NCBI RefSeq assembly: GCF_963966145.1
Contig: NC_091051.1
Location: forward strand, 14,260,001 to 14,324,000
DNA from: Tenebrio molitor
Taxonomy: Eukaryota > Arthropoda > Insecta > Coleoptera > Tenebrionidae
DNA: 64,000 nt
Direction of reading: 5' to 3'
The notes below the pieces were generated by a model that saw nothing but the letters and a program-made list of their open reading frames with translations, made no database searches and was not told the DNA's origin. The translations under genes were made by a program, and so were the position numbers. Below are positions 35,975 to 46,144 of the stretch, one piece after another (the first letter of the stretch is position 1; every line of letters starts with the position of its first letter).

Positions 35975-36086
35975 TATATAAAAAATATGACGTTCAAATT
36001 TCAAAAAGGCATCTTTACATGTGGAAAAAACTAATAAATCGACTTCTTGATTTTTCAGGTGTACTCTATAATTTTGAAATTAACTG

Positions 36087-37785
36087 TACATACCTACACA
36101 CTTGTCAGATCTTAGGTACCCTTAGGTTTATTTCCAAAATTATTGCATCATTATGTAGTAGTGAATAGTGTATTTTAATGTCTTAGGTTTCTATGTAGAA
36201 AAATAAAACTTTTCTTTGTCTTTCAATACTACTACGCTATGTTACCAGGTTACTACTGCGACTACTACAATAAATAATGAACCGCCTTCGTAAAGCTACC
36301 TACATCACGTCGTACAACACATGATAAAATTCAATTTGTTCGACAGTTTTAAGAGAGCTCCATTTTCTAAATTTTATTGATGATATTACACTTTCATCAA
36401 GATCTAACTGTAAAATAATTGATCGTCATATGCGATTTGTAGTACTTTACTAAATTTTAAGATCCGGTTACTTCTCACATTTAAATCTTGCTATGAGAAA
36501 CTAAAAATAGTAAAGGAAGTTTCAATACTGACCATTCATCTAATTACATTGATACTAAAAATCATATAAGTATTGTTTGTTGCTGTTTCCTCAGTTTTTA
36601 TTTGCGTAATTCAATACTTCGTTTTTATAGTGTAGGAGTCTCATCAGTGGCTTTAATGTCAGTTTACAGAAAATGTAAATTTTGCCTATTGTACAGGTCA
36701 TTTCACGAGTGATAATGAGCAAAATGCAACTCACAATACATTTGCAAAGTTAACGTGGATACAGTATCTAATCTCAACAAGAAATTATTTCCTAGGATTC
36801 GAACTTTTAGGGAAATTACGTATGTAACGAGAATTTTCATAAGTAATTTTGAATGCCTAAGGAATTGAGAGATTCTTTGCGCAAGTCCAAATAAATGTGC
36901 CGTCCGAAACCAAAACTGATTGTGAAACGAAAAAACATCGATTAGTTGCATTCAACTGTTGCAAGGAATTCGCTGCCTTACATTTTTGTAATGGTTACGA
37001 TATCTTTTTTTTATCACCAGAAACCACATAGTCTTCAACCTAACCAAATTTATGGCAACCTGGTAACGAATATCCCTAAATCCTAGGGAGTAATTTGTTG
37101 TTGACATTACTATATTTGTTTTTTTATTTAAAAAACATAAAAGCGAAAATATTCGTAAAATCTTTTCTTTAAAAAAGGAACGACTTGTTTGAATTCTTTT
37201 CTAAGCTTAACGTGAAAAATATGATCGTTATTCCGAACTTTTTAATGATAATACAGGGTTGGTAGAACACACTAATTTGTATAGTAGGTTGCCTCGTTGC
37301 CATTTAAAACAATAGTTTGAATTTTTTCCCCCCGCAAAAGTTACTCGTGACGTCATAATGCACTAAACTTTTACTAAAGAGTCGATCACGCATTAAGTGT
37401 TTCCTCACTAGAATAAAAACCAAAAAACCACCCAATAAACCCCACGAAGCTTATAAACCTTGAGTTCTATTCGAACACTCAAAATTTCTTTACCGACATT
37501 TGTTTGTTTAGAGCTTCTCCAGCTGTGGACATTTAGTTGGCAATACTAGGGTGATAAATATTGAAATATTCCTAGCTTGTGCAATATAATCTGTATTTTT
37601 TCACAAATTATTTTATATTATAGTCGTCCAAGAACGTTATACTGCAGGTTCACCCATTAGAAGATTAACCAGGTTCCAAAGAAGCAAATGATGAACGTAA
37701 ATAAAAGATCTATAAGTTTTGTAAAGCCACTCTGCGTTTAAAAAGAGTGCGAATGGTACCAAGTATGTAGTTTCTTTTGGACTAA
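36087..37785. other. Intergenic, nothing firm
   Basis: A TACAGGGTTGGTAGAA start near 37253 looks like a MITE terminus but I could not find its partner. The - strand ORF at 36703-36951 has no recognisable features. Confidence 0.35.
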
Positions 37786-38153
37786 GGCCCGGTATTTCAG
37801 TCGTGGGTTAAACCAAATAAAAATGGTTAACTATTAAATTACCTGGTTAGGGGTATTTCGGTGTCGGGTTGGTTCTAATCAAGGTAAAATTTAACTGGAA
37901 AGTTAACCCAGGGGATAGGGGTGGGTTAACCTGCTTTTTCTCGGTTAGACATGCGCATTACTCGTGCCAAAAGTGCGGTGCAGAATTATTTATTTTTCTG
38001 TTTTGGCAAGTTTAATATTAAATTAGCACTTATAACGGCTATTTCGCATTTTGAAGGGGCGCCAAATGAAAGTTTGAAAATGGACAGTCGTCGAAGATCC
38101 AAAAATTAGAGTTTGATATAAGCATTGTATTTACATTAAAATGTTAATTGTGA

Positions 38154-38711
38154 AATTCAATTCACGGTCTAAGTTGTTCCAAAAGCAGTGGTAGATTTTC
38201 AAGACACACTGAAATTAATTCTATTATCAACCGGTCTTTGACTTCTATTCATGTTAATTCAACTTTAGAACCAAACGGTCTATCTCGTGATGACGGAAAA
38301 CGCCCTGATGGGATGACTATAATACCGTGGAATAAAGGTCAACCTTTGGTTTGGGACGTTACTGTCGTAGATACACTTGCAGACAGTTACGTATTGAAAA
38401 CATCTGAAGTCTCAGGTTTTGCCGCTGAAATGGCTTGCAAACGCAAACATAACAAATATCGTTCAATTATTTCGTCAAACTACATATTTAAAGGTTTAGC
38501 CTTTGAAACCTTAGGCCCTTGGTGCAAAGAAACAATAGATTTTATTAATGTCATCGGAGACCGACTTATCGCGGAATCAGGGGATTCAAAATCTAAGAAA
38601 TTCCTTTTTGAGAGGATTTCCCTTGCCATTCAACGTGGAAACGCTGCAAGCATTCGGGACACTTTTCCAGATTCCGCATTATTATCGGAAATTTTCGCAT
38701 TGTCAATTTAA
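38154..38711 (+). CDS. Retroelement-type C-terminal nuclease-like domain ORF
   Basis: Open frame of 185 codons ending TAA at 38711; no ATG lies near its start, so it may be a fragment or a spliced exon. Recognisable order: GLSCSKSSGRFSRH near 38168-38207, then LEPNGLSRDDGKRPDGM, then LVWDVTVVDTLADSY, KRKHNKY, LAFETLGPWCKE and RISLAIQRGNAASI. I recognise this as the domain found downstream of reverse transcriptase in some animal retroelements and as stray ORFs in many invertebrate genomes. The pattern Pro-Asp-Gly, 13 residues, then Trp-Asp-Val-Thr and a following KxxKY looks like a PD-(D/E)XK-type nuclease core (inference). There is no reverse transcriptase upstream inside the element. The frame has no stop or shift, which is unusual next to the decayed elements around it. 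Confidence 0.65.
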   Translation, partial: NSIHGLSCSKSSGRFSRHTEINSIINRSLTSIHVNSTLEPNGLSRDDGKRPDGMTIIPWNKGQPLVWDVTVVDTLADSYVLKTSEVSGFAAEMACKRKHNKYRSIISSNYIFKGLAFETLGPWCKETIDFINVIGDRLIAESGDSKSKKFLFERISLAIQRGNAASIRDTFPDSALLSEIFALSI

Positions 38712-38957
38712 TTTGATCTTACAATAGGTATTATTTATTTTTACTGAATAGATATTTTTTTATTATAGTTTACAGTATTGTAAAAGAATTATTTTTTGTT
38801 AATAAAAGATTATTTTATTTAATAGTATGCCCGTACCTTGTGTTTCATAAATTTTTATATAAATTCTGACTTTCCTCGAATTAAAAAGAGCTAGAAGATT
38901 AATTTTTTTTTTATTGTTACATTAATATTTATAATTATTTTCTTGTTTTTTAATATA

Positions 38958-39178
38958 CGGGGTGATCAATAAGGACTGTTTAAGTTGGTAACACTGAATC
39001 GTATTTTAAATCGTATAACAGGAGTAGCTTCCGGTTGTTGGTGGCTTGTCGTTGTTAATGCTATACCTATATCAGATATTTGTCAAATAAACCAACAAAA
39101 CATATCCAGTTACAGTGTTATAAATACAAATTTTCTTAATTGTATTGCCAACTTAAACAGTCCTTCTTGATCACCCGG
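38958..39178. mobile_element. Tc1/mariner-family MITE, 221 bp, nested
   Basis: Ends CGGGGTGATCAATAAGGACT and inverted AGTCCTTCTTGATCACCCGG with TA on both sides; inner TIR TTTAAGTTGG / CCAACTTAAA. Same terminal family as 7839-8830, 40179-41010 and 44897-45146. Sits within the Harbinger-like element, downstream of its ORF. Confidence 0.85.
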
Positions 39179-39529
39179 TACATATCTGATCCAAAAGTCG
39201 GTATCTGTTGTAAAATTCCATTATAAAAAAATAGGTATGTATTTTTGAATAAAAACACCTCACTCTTTAACCAAAACAACTCTACACGTGGGTTAAATAC
39301 TGTCACAGCTGACAGCAAACGGCAGCATTCTACACCTGTCCGCTACGACTGGCTACGAGCTTTTCGAATATGTCTGCCGAAAGCACTGCCAACATTAAGA
39401 AAAAGTTGGTTAAATACTTTAACCCATAACTAAGCACTGAAATACGCATACAAGGTTAATAATTGGGTTAAAATTTAACCGCGTTTTGCAAACCCAAAAG
39501 TTAACCCTGCACTGAAATACTGGGCCTAA

Positions 39530-40178
39530 GTGGTACTTTCCTCAGTAGGAGGTATCTGATCATAATCTTCTCATTATTGAAATCAAATTATAGGTACTAT
39601 ATCCTTACACAAGCTCAAATTCACTAATCGAAATAAAACCCCTGCTGCTCAACCAGTCGCATATTGAATAACATAACAATTATTACTCCCAAACAACACT
39701 AGTAATATTTGTCTAATTAAATCCATTCATTTACAGTTATTCGTAGAATTGTATGTTTCTATAAAATCATCTAAATAGTCAAATACCATTTCAGCTTTGA
39801 ATTATTACTTCTTGCACAGTAACTCAAATTATACAAATTTGATCCTCGAGGGCTGCTCCAAATAATGCTTATTACATTTAACATTTTTCGTGTTTATGCA
39901 ATAAGCTATTGTAAGTTGTTATAATAAAGCTGTTGTATTATCATAAAATAAAATTTGACTATTTTGTGCCATATGCAACCAACTTAACAAGACCTGGATG
40001 TTGTTAATCACCCACCTTTAAAAAAACCGGTATGTGGATAGGCAAGCAACTTATTCGACGTGTATCAACGGTGATCTATACATTTTGCTTAAAATGCAAT
40101 AAAATAAAGTTAGAGTAAAACGTAGGTACAGTAGATGGCACTACAATGTAGTAACAAAACAATTTACTCACTAATAAT
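39530..40178. other. Intergenic, nothing recognised
   Basis: AT-rich, no ORF or TIR pair of note. Confidence 0.4.
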
Positions 40179-41010
40179 AACGCGTGAGCAACAATTATAT
40201 TAGAGAGATATTGCAGTGTCATATAGCGGTTAGCAGTATTTAGAAAGACGTTATTTTGACATCCAAGTGTCAATTTTTAGCACATAGACGGTAATAAGTA
40301 ATAACGATTGCGCTTTACGTAAATTGCGAACGGATACCTACCGCAAGACGTTAACGTTATTTTTGACATTCCTCATATGTCAACAGTTCAAAAAAGTTTG
40401 AGTGCGATTTGACCGAAATAAGTTAAAAATAAAGTGATGAACTGCTTCTTCAATATCATCGTCATTTGCACCACCTAAAATTGCAGCTTCTAACATTTAG
40501 TCCATTTTTGACACTACTTGTCAACTTTGCATTGTCTTTTAATAACGTTAACGCCTTGATAAATTGCAGTATTAACTTTAAATCACTATGCCATTAAAGC
40601 GTAGGTAGCGTTATTTCATAGCGCATGCATTTATTAATCTATTACTTAAATAAAGTTTGAATGCAATATCTCTCTACTGTTTGAGTTGGCAATAAAAAAT
40701 TCCTCTCGAATTTGATTGTTTCAGTGTCATTATTGACAGCTGACATAAATTTATTTGGTTTTTGTAATCTTTTATTGATCATTGGACTCATTTGGAGCAG
40801 CACCTTTCAATTAAAAACTTTTTCCTCGCTCTAACTTGTTTGTTTTTAAAAACTTCTCATTTTTCAATAAATCGTTGCTTCGTATCACAAATAACCCAAG
40901 TTTCGACGATCTATCAAACAGGTCACTTCCGGTTATGTGACAAATTTAGGGACGCAAAAAAGTCACCATAGTTTTGTTACCAACTCAAACAGTAATTGTT
41001 TATCACACGG
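40179..41010. mobile_element. Tc1/mariner-family element with a MITE inside its left TIR
   Basis: Right TIR reads GTTTGAGTTGG-complement then AATTGTTTATCACACGG, with TA after it. The left TIR is split: AACGCGTGAGCAACAATTA at 40179-40197, then 476 bp of another element, then CTGTTTGAGTTGGCAAT from 40677. The internal TTTTTGTAATCTTTTATT is shared with the 44897-45146 copy. Confidence 0.75.
40199..40674. mobile_element. Nested MITE with AGAGAGATATTGCA ends
   Basis: TTAGAGAGATATTGCA at the left and TGCAATATCTCTC at the right, inserted at a TA in the left TIR of the 40179-41010 element. Interior contains repeated GTCAA/TTGAC and CGTTATT stretches. No coding capacity seen; the - strand ORF at 40076-40273 crosses the boundary. 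Confidence 0.7.
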
Positions 41011-42693
41011 TATTTTTCATTTCAGCAACAACTCATCCTTAAGAAAAGCTTGTCTCTATTTTTATTCGAAATTCCTTGTATCGTACAATTCGTACAAACA
41101 ATAAAAATGAGAAATATCATATCCTTTTTATTGACATAAATAAATTTTTGTTTCAATATTTTACATTTTTTAAATCTTTTATTTTAGTCCCGTAATTGAA
41201 TGAGGAAAAATTTGTTCTATCGACATTATAAGTGAAACTTTATTATTAAAACGAAACAAATTAAATTGATGAGTAGGTAGAACGGTTACGCTTCATAAAT
41301 ATATTCTTATAAACCTTTAATCCAACATAATTTTTCTTTAGAAAATTATTCAATTCTTGTCATACTAGAATTTTCCAATAAATTATTCAACTTAGTCTTA
41401 TTTCTATTTAATTTTTTTTGTTTTCACGACTTTTTTCCTTTCATTTTTAAAGCTAATCCTACAGACCGGACGACACTTTGCCGATACTATCTTTCCCATT
41501 TAAAAACTAGTTTGACGCTATACATTTGACCACGCAAATGAAAGAAGGAAATTTTTAGCAGAAGCCTAATAATAATTGTTATGGTACCATAGGTTACCGA
41601 TAATGTATCATTAGCCACCTAACAGAAAGACAACAAAACGAAATGTTCTACTTAATGCTTGAATTAATACAGTAACAGACAGTTCGAGAATTTCAACATA
41701 ATATATTTAAAATCGTGCCTACAATTATTACGTTTCAGTAGATACGTTGCTAATAAGTAATAACAATTAATAGGAATATAAGTACGTGAAACAGTTTTTT
41801 CTTCTGCAAATTGGACTAGAAACCGGTCGATAATCGATTTGGATCACTCTTCATATAATTAGTGATGCAATAAATCAGCGAAAAATTCCAGCCGCCATAT
41901 GCCATTTCCAACAAAGCAACTTTTTTTCCACACACGTAACAGATTTTTGCTGTTCTTCCTACGATCGCATGTTTGGCAATAATAGCCATAATTGAAACCA
42001 CATTCACCTAAAGTTAGGAACTCTACAGGGAAGTGATATATTCTAGATCAGATCGTTTCATCCGGTAGACTTTATCGTGCTGTTACGCCTTTCCAATTTA
42101 TTCATTTTACCTTGCCTGCAACACATCATGCGTTTACTGGATTGATGAACAGACAGCGATCAGCGAGTGCAATTATTACTAACGTAAAATCCTGGTTTCT
42201 CAACGAATTCCCTCACAATTTGCATAAATTGCAGAATTTTCAGACAAAGACTATCGCAACGCGAATGCACCCATACCGCAACAATAATTATTTCACAATT
42301 TATTAAACCATAGCAAAATATATAGATCAGCATCCGGCACTATTTACGTAACGCTCAAATTAAATAAGAAAATTGCTCGCAGATCTTGAAGCCCAATTAA
42401 TATTGTTAATTGAGGCAGAGGCTGACGGCTCTGACAAAATTAAAGTCGTCCATATAATGCGAGATTGAAGGGTTTTTATCTGAAAAATAATCGAAGGGGC
42501 GGCGACGATGACGTAAGGTGAGAACGGTATCGAACAAAGGAGTTGTTGTAGCGGCCGAAGAACAAAAGGTCCAAATGTTGCTAAAACGAGCCTTTGTCAT
42601 CGTCTCTGTGTGAACCTTTACCCTGCAATTTATTGTTATATTTGAACAACATTTTATGCACTTGCTGCTGCAGGGAGATGTTAGGGGGAAATG
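41011..42693. other. Intergenic upstream of gene 3
   Basis: AT-rich to about 42380, then more G+C-rich toward the gene 3 promoter. Small ORFs (41816-42007 -, 42112-42306 +, 42406-42784 -) lack recognisable motifs. Confidence 0.4.
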
Positions 42694-42737
42694 GGAAAGT
42701 ACTATCACTGTAGGAGAGGATGGACTTGTATATAAAG
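42694..42737 (+). promoter_or_regulatory. Promoter of gene 3: shared 24-bp motif plus TATA
   Basis: GGAAAGTACTATCAC begins at 42694 and the conserved block continues to 42717 (ending TAGGAGA); TATATAAAG follows at 42729-42737. Gene 4 has the same block 22/24 identical at 46686-46709, the same distance from its TATA box. An ACACAGTTGCATCGTC initiator-region sequence at 42761-42776 is repeated in gene 5. Confidence 0.75.
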
Positions 42738-42793
42738 TGGCGGGTACTAAATTGGAACAGACACAGTTGCATCGTCAATTCCACACAAGCAAC

Positions 42794-43655
42794 ATGAAGT
42801 TTCTGGTAAGCCGCTCACTTGCGAAAATTACATAACGGCATAACCGCCAAATTTTTACAGGTCTGCACTTTGCTGCTAACATCGGCGGTCTTCGCCGAAG
42901 AGGCCGCTAAGAAGAAGCGTGGCTTGTTGCTTGGAGGCGGCGATTTCGGCGGACACGGCGGCGGAATCTCGCTGGGAGGACACGGCGGCGGCGGTGGCAT
43001 CTCTCTGGGTGGAGGACACGGAGGGGGCATCTCTCTGGGTGGAGGACACGGAGGGGGCATCTCTCTGGGCGGAGGATACGGTGGAGGATACGGCGGAGGA
43101 TACGGTGGCGGACTCGGCGGTGGGTTCGGCGGCGGCGGCGGCGCCGAGGAAGGACACATCACTCACATCACCCTCCACAAGCAGATTTCTGTGCCGGTCC
43201 CACACCCAGTACCTTACCCAGTGGAGAAGAAAGTACCATACCCAGTCAAAGTACCTGTGGCCGTGAAGGTCGACAAACCGTACCCCGTGCACGTGCCCCA
43301 ACCCTACACAGTCCACATCGACAAGCCCTACCCCGTCAAGGTTGAGAAGACCATCCCCGTTCCAGTCAAAGTACCGGTCAAAGTACCATACCCAGTCAAG
43401 GTACCATATCCAGTCCCCAAGCCATACCCAGTACCAGTGCACAAGCCAGTCCCAGTGCACATTCCTGAATACAATATCGTCAAGAAGCCGGTGCCTGTTC
43501 TTGTCAAGGGACACGAAGGAGGATTCGGAGGCGGCGACTTCGGTGGCCACGGAGGATTCGGTGGAGATTTGGGAGGAGGACACGGTGGATTCTCTGGTGG
43601 ATTCGGCGGAGGACACGAACTGTCCCTCGGCGGTGGTGGTTTTGGACACCATTAA
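42794..43655 (+). CDS. PV-rich low-complexity cuticular protein (CPLCP/Vajk-like), gene 3
   Basis: Exon 1 42794-42805 (MKFL), donor GTAAGC; exon 2 42861-43655, acceptor TTTTTACAG; intron 55 bp, phase 0. Product 268 aa. Signal peptide 1-16 (MKFLVCTLLLTSAVFA), EEAAKKKR with a tribasic-Arg end at 21-24, Gly-rich block 25-100 with repeats of GGGHGGGISL and GGGY, hinge HITHITLHKQ at 103-112, PV domain about 114-220 (units such as DKPYPVHVPQPYTVHIDKPY), HIPEYNIVKKPVPVLVKG, then a Gly-rich tail ending GFGHH. The closest relatives are genes 4 and 5. Presumed secreted cuticle structural protein; no chitin-binding R&R motif. The near-identical DNA of the Gly repeats suggests recent slippage. Confidence 0.92.
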
Positions 43656-43812
43656 AATCAAATATGTGATATTAATTTTCGCCTCTCTTCGACTCACTTA
43701 TTTTTGTTGATGCTTCATCAACAAAAATAATTCAGTTGAATCCTGTATATAGTTGTCACATATCATTCATCTAACACGCACGTTGTCCAAAATTACCATC
43801 GACTTGATCTTG

Positions 43813-43884
43813 ATATGGATAGCTCCACTTTTGGAGAGTTTCCATATTAGACTTGCAACCAGAAATTGCTTGTTGCGCAACTGA
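43813..43884 (+). promoter_or_regulatory. Conserved 3'-UTR hairpin element, gene 3 copy
   Basis: Outer stem ATATGGA (43813-43819) with TCCATAT (43841-43847), inner stem CTCCA/TGGAG, then the conserved GCAACCAGAAAT and TGCGCAACTG segments. The gene 5 3' UTR has the same layout at 56131-56203 with compensating base changes in the stem. Sense-strand RNA structure is inferred. Confidence 0.65.
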
Positions 43885-44128
43885 CTATTTTGCTCGAGTT
43901 TGTTAGATTTGTTTAGGTAAAGTAATTCTGTTTGTCTTCATTTTTATTTAAGTTTGTTTTCTACATTTGTCCTAAATAGCTTCTCATCTTGCTTGGCAAA
44001 TGAATTACCACCTAGGCAATTGAACAACTGTCAGCAAATCTGATAGCAACATGTGTCATTTTCATTTCATCTTTTATCACTTAGTATTGTTGTATGTGTT
44101 TACAACCTTTATGTTTTTTTAGTTGTGC

Positions 44129-44134
44129 AATAAA
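44129..44134 (+). terminator. Poly(A) signal of gene 3
   Basis: AATAAA within GTGCAATAAAACT, 474 bp after the stop. This places the hairpin element inside the 3' UTR. Confidence 0.6.
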
Positions 44135-44896
44135 ACTATTTTTCTATTTATCAGACTTTAATTTATGAATAACCAAACAAGAAGTACAAGAAGACGATTA
44201 ATTATATAATTTCAAAGCAACATTACAGTATAATTTAACTCAACCACAATCACAAGTCATCATTTGCCGTAAGGCTAATTGCTATCTATTCGAGTTTCAT
44301 TTAATTAATAAGTCCATTATAACACTATTGTACTTTTACAAAATGTTACTCTAACTGTATCATACTACTTGCATTTTACTTTACAAAACAATTAACTCCA
44401 CTTTCAGTTCTACAGGAAATGACACATTGTATATTGTGTAAATTATACATCTTCATAATATAATCCAGTAACACTTAATGAAAGTTGGAATAAATTTGTG
44501 TTATATACAATTCGGTACACGAAATCGCATATTTGGGCAAGTCAAAAAAGCTTCAAATCGCATTTAGACTTTAAATGTATTGCGGGTTGCATTTTCAATT
44601 CCGCCGGGCTCTTTATCACTTGTGAAATAACCCTTATAATTTGATAAAGAATTCATTCATAGTTTTTACAATAAAATTAAAAAAAAAACTAAATGAAAAA
44701 ATGAAATGCTTGAAATAATACGTGATTGGCTATATGTATTAATGAGAGTAATAATCAAAATTAGTCAATAACGAATCCGGTTACAGCATGTTGAACTCTA
44801 ATGACTAGTGAAATTTTTTGATCGATGACCTGAAATAACATTCGATAGAAATAAAAATAAAAATTGACTTCCCTAAAGTTTGTTGAAGTAAACCTA
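44135..44896. other. Intergenic, nothing recognised
   Basis: AT-rich, no ORF or TIR pair. Confidence 0.4.
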
Positions 44897-45146
44897 CAGG
44901 GTGAGCAACAATAACTGTTACAGTTGGCAAAAAAAAATTTTACATAAAATTTTCAAGACTGTATTGTACCTATTTCGGTTTGTTTTATTGACAATATTGA
45001 CACCTGGTATACATTTCAAATTTAAACGTCTTGGTTTTTGTAATCTTTTATTAATAAAATGGTTTTCTCGTTGGAACATGACATAAAAGTCACCAAAAAT
45101 CACCAGAATTTATTGCCAACTCAATCAGTACTTGTTGCTCACACGG
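44897..45146 (+). mobile_element. Tc1/mariner-family MITE with transposase start, 250 bp
   Basis: Ends CAGGGTGAGCAACAATAACT and inverted AGTACTTGTTGCTCACACGG; TA on both sides. At 45059 an ATG opens MVFSLEHDIKVT, matching the first residues of the transposase remnant at 7995 (MVFTLEQDIFI), so this MITE is a deletion derivative of a related autonomous element. Confidence 0.85.
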
Positions 45147-45228
45147 TACTACACTGGAACCAATGTTCGGTAATTAAATAAAAGGAGATCTAATTCTTTG
45201 GATTGTGTCACCCGGGCGCCGCGCCCTT

Positions 45229-45895
45229 GGCCAATGGCATTGCCATCTAGAACACAAAGCCTTAAGGCAGCAATTGTTTTTGATCGTGACGTCACAGTAA
45301 AGGCTTCATCGAAAAACGCATTAAACCTCCAGAATTTAATAAAAACAGTAAACTTTTTGGTTAGCACTCTTTTTTTAGTAGAACGATGTGTTTGGGCTTT
45401 ACAATTACTGCGTCGTGGAGTAAAATGCCATTAATAACGTGAAAATTGTCATATACAAGTGAGGTTAAGTTTGTGTATTTATTGTTTTTGCGTAATTTTT
45501 ACTTTGTGAATCATTCAAATCACACCAAATCACAACAAATGCTTCTTACGTCTTAATTATATGTGTAGCAAATATAGTTTCAACTAAATTGCCCTTACAA
45601 CGACTTGTAATCGCGAAAATGTTGATATGGTATAAAAATACTTCCCAGGTTTCAACGTCTCTTGCGACGTCCTATGAACAGTAAATACCCTGGTATTAAC
45701 TGAAACTATTATATACACTTGCCACCAAGCTTTTGCTTATCTCATAATTTTCCATAAGAATGATTAAAACACCGTATTTGATACTTTCTGGAAATGTAAA
45801 CAAATGTCAAATTTTGACGTTTGGTCTTCCTCGTGACGTCACACGTTGTCTGGCTTAAGGCCTGGAGTTCGAGATGGCAATGACAGTGGCCAATA
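45229..45895. repeat. Inverted pair of GC-rich repeats with GACGTCAC
   Basis: The left arm (TTGGCCAATGGCATTGCCAT ... GCCTTAAGGCAGC ... GTGACGTCAC, 45231-45297) recurs inverted at about 45833-45893 (GTGACGTCAC ... CTTAAGGCCTGGAGTTCGAG ... ATGGCAATGACAGTGGCCAA). The interior of about 530 bp is AT-rich. The G+C-rich flank continues to about 46145. ORFs here (45198-45434 +, 45839-46184 -) read the arms. I do not recognise the element. Confidence 0.65.
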
Positions 45896-46144
45896 AGGGG
45901 GCTCCGTTCGTACCGCCTTTGTCCTAATTTTCCGATAAATACGTGACGCCCTCCGAAATTCGTTCACGCTGTAAGCGTATCCGTTTCGTTGACCCTCTCC
46001 CTGTACAAAAAAGACTGTGGCTCCGTAAAAGCGAGCTGGACAAAAAAACGATGCTCTTCTTCGGGACAACGTATTTCCCGAGGCGAACACAAACGGCTCT
46101 TGGCTGAGTCACTCCGACGTGGAAGAGGCATCGACACCGGATTT

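Larger units (their letters stand above)
34975..36086 (+). mobile_element. Tc1/mariner/pogo-type MITE interrupted by another element
   Basis: Ends CAGTTAATTTCAAAATTATA and inverted TATAATTTTGAAATTAACTG, perfect over more than 30 bp (through AGAGTACACCT), with TA flanks. Without the nested 721-bp insertion the element would be about 389 bp. It carries the 5' end of a transposase gene (35050). Immediately to its left, CGGTAAAACTTGAATCACCCTG resembles the right terminus of the element at 61550-62677, suggesting a solo end there. Confidence 0.85.
37786..39526 (+). mobile_element. PIF/Harbinger-like TIR element, 1.74 kb, with internal ORF
   Basis: Ends GGCCCGGTATTTCAGT and inverted ACTGAAATACTGGGCC are flanked on both sides by TAA (37783-37785 and 39527-39529), the 3-bp TWA duplication typical of PIF/Harbinger elements. 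Sub-terminal regions on both sides carry many GGTTAA/TTAACC motifs. It contains an open frame at 38154-38711 that is not a Harbinger transposase, and a separate 221-bp MITE at 38958-39178. Either a non-autonomous Harbinger element that captured foreign sequence, or an element with an insertion. Confidence 0.75.

Noticed and set aside
42876..43697. 273-codon ORF on the - strand opposite gene 3 (similar antisense ORFs at 31333-31842, 55477-55914, 60349-60777)
   Set aside because: The PV/KPY codons on the + strand read as Trp/Tyr/Asp-rich frames without stops on the - strand. The same artefact appears opposite every PV gene, so it is a by-product of the repeat.
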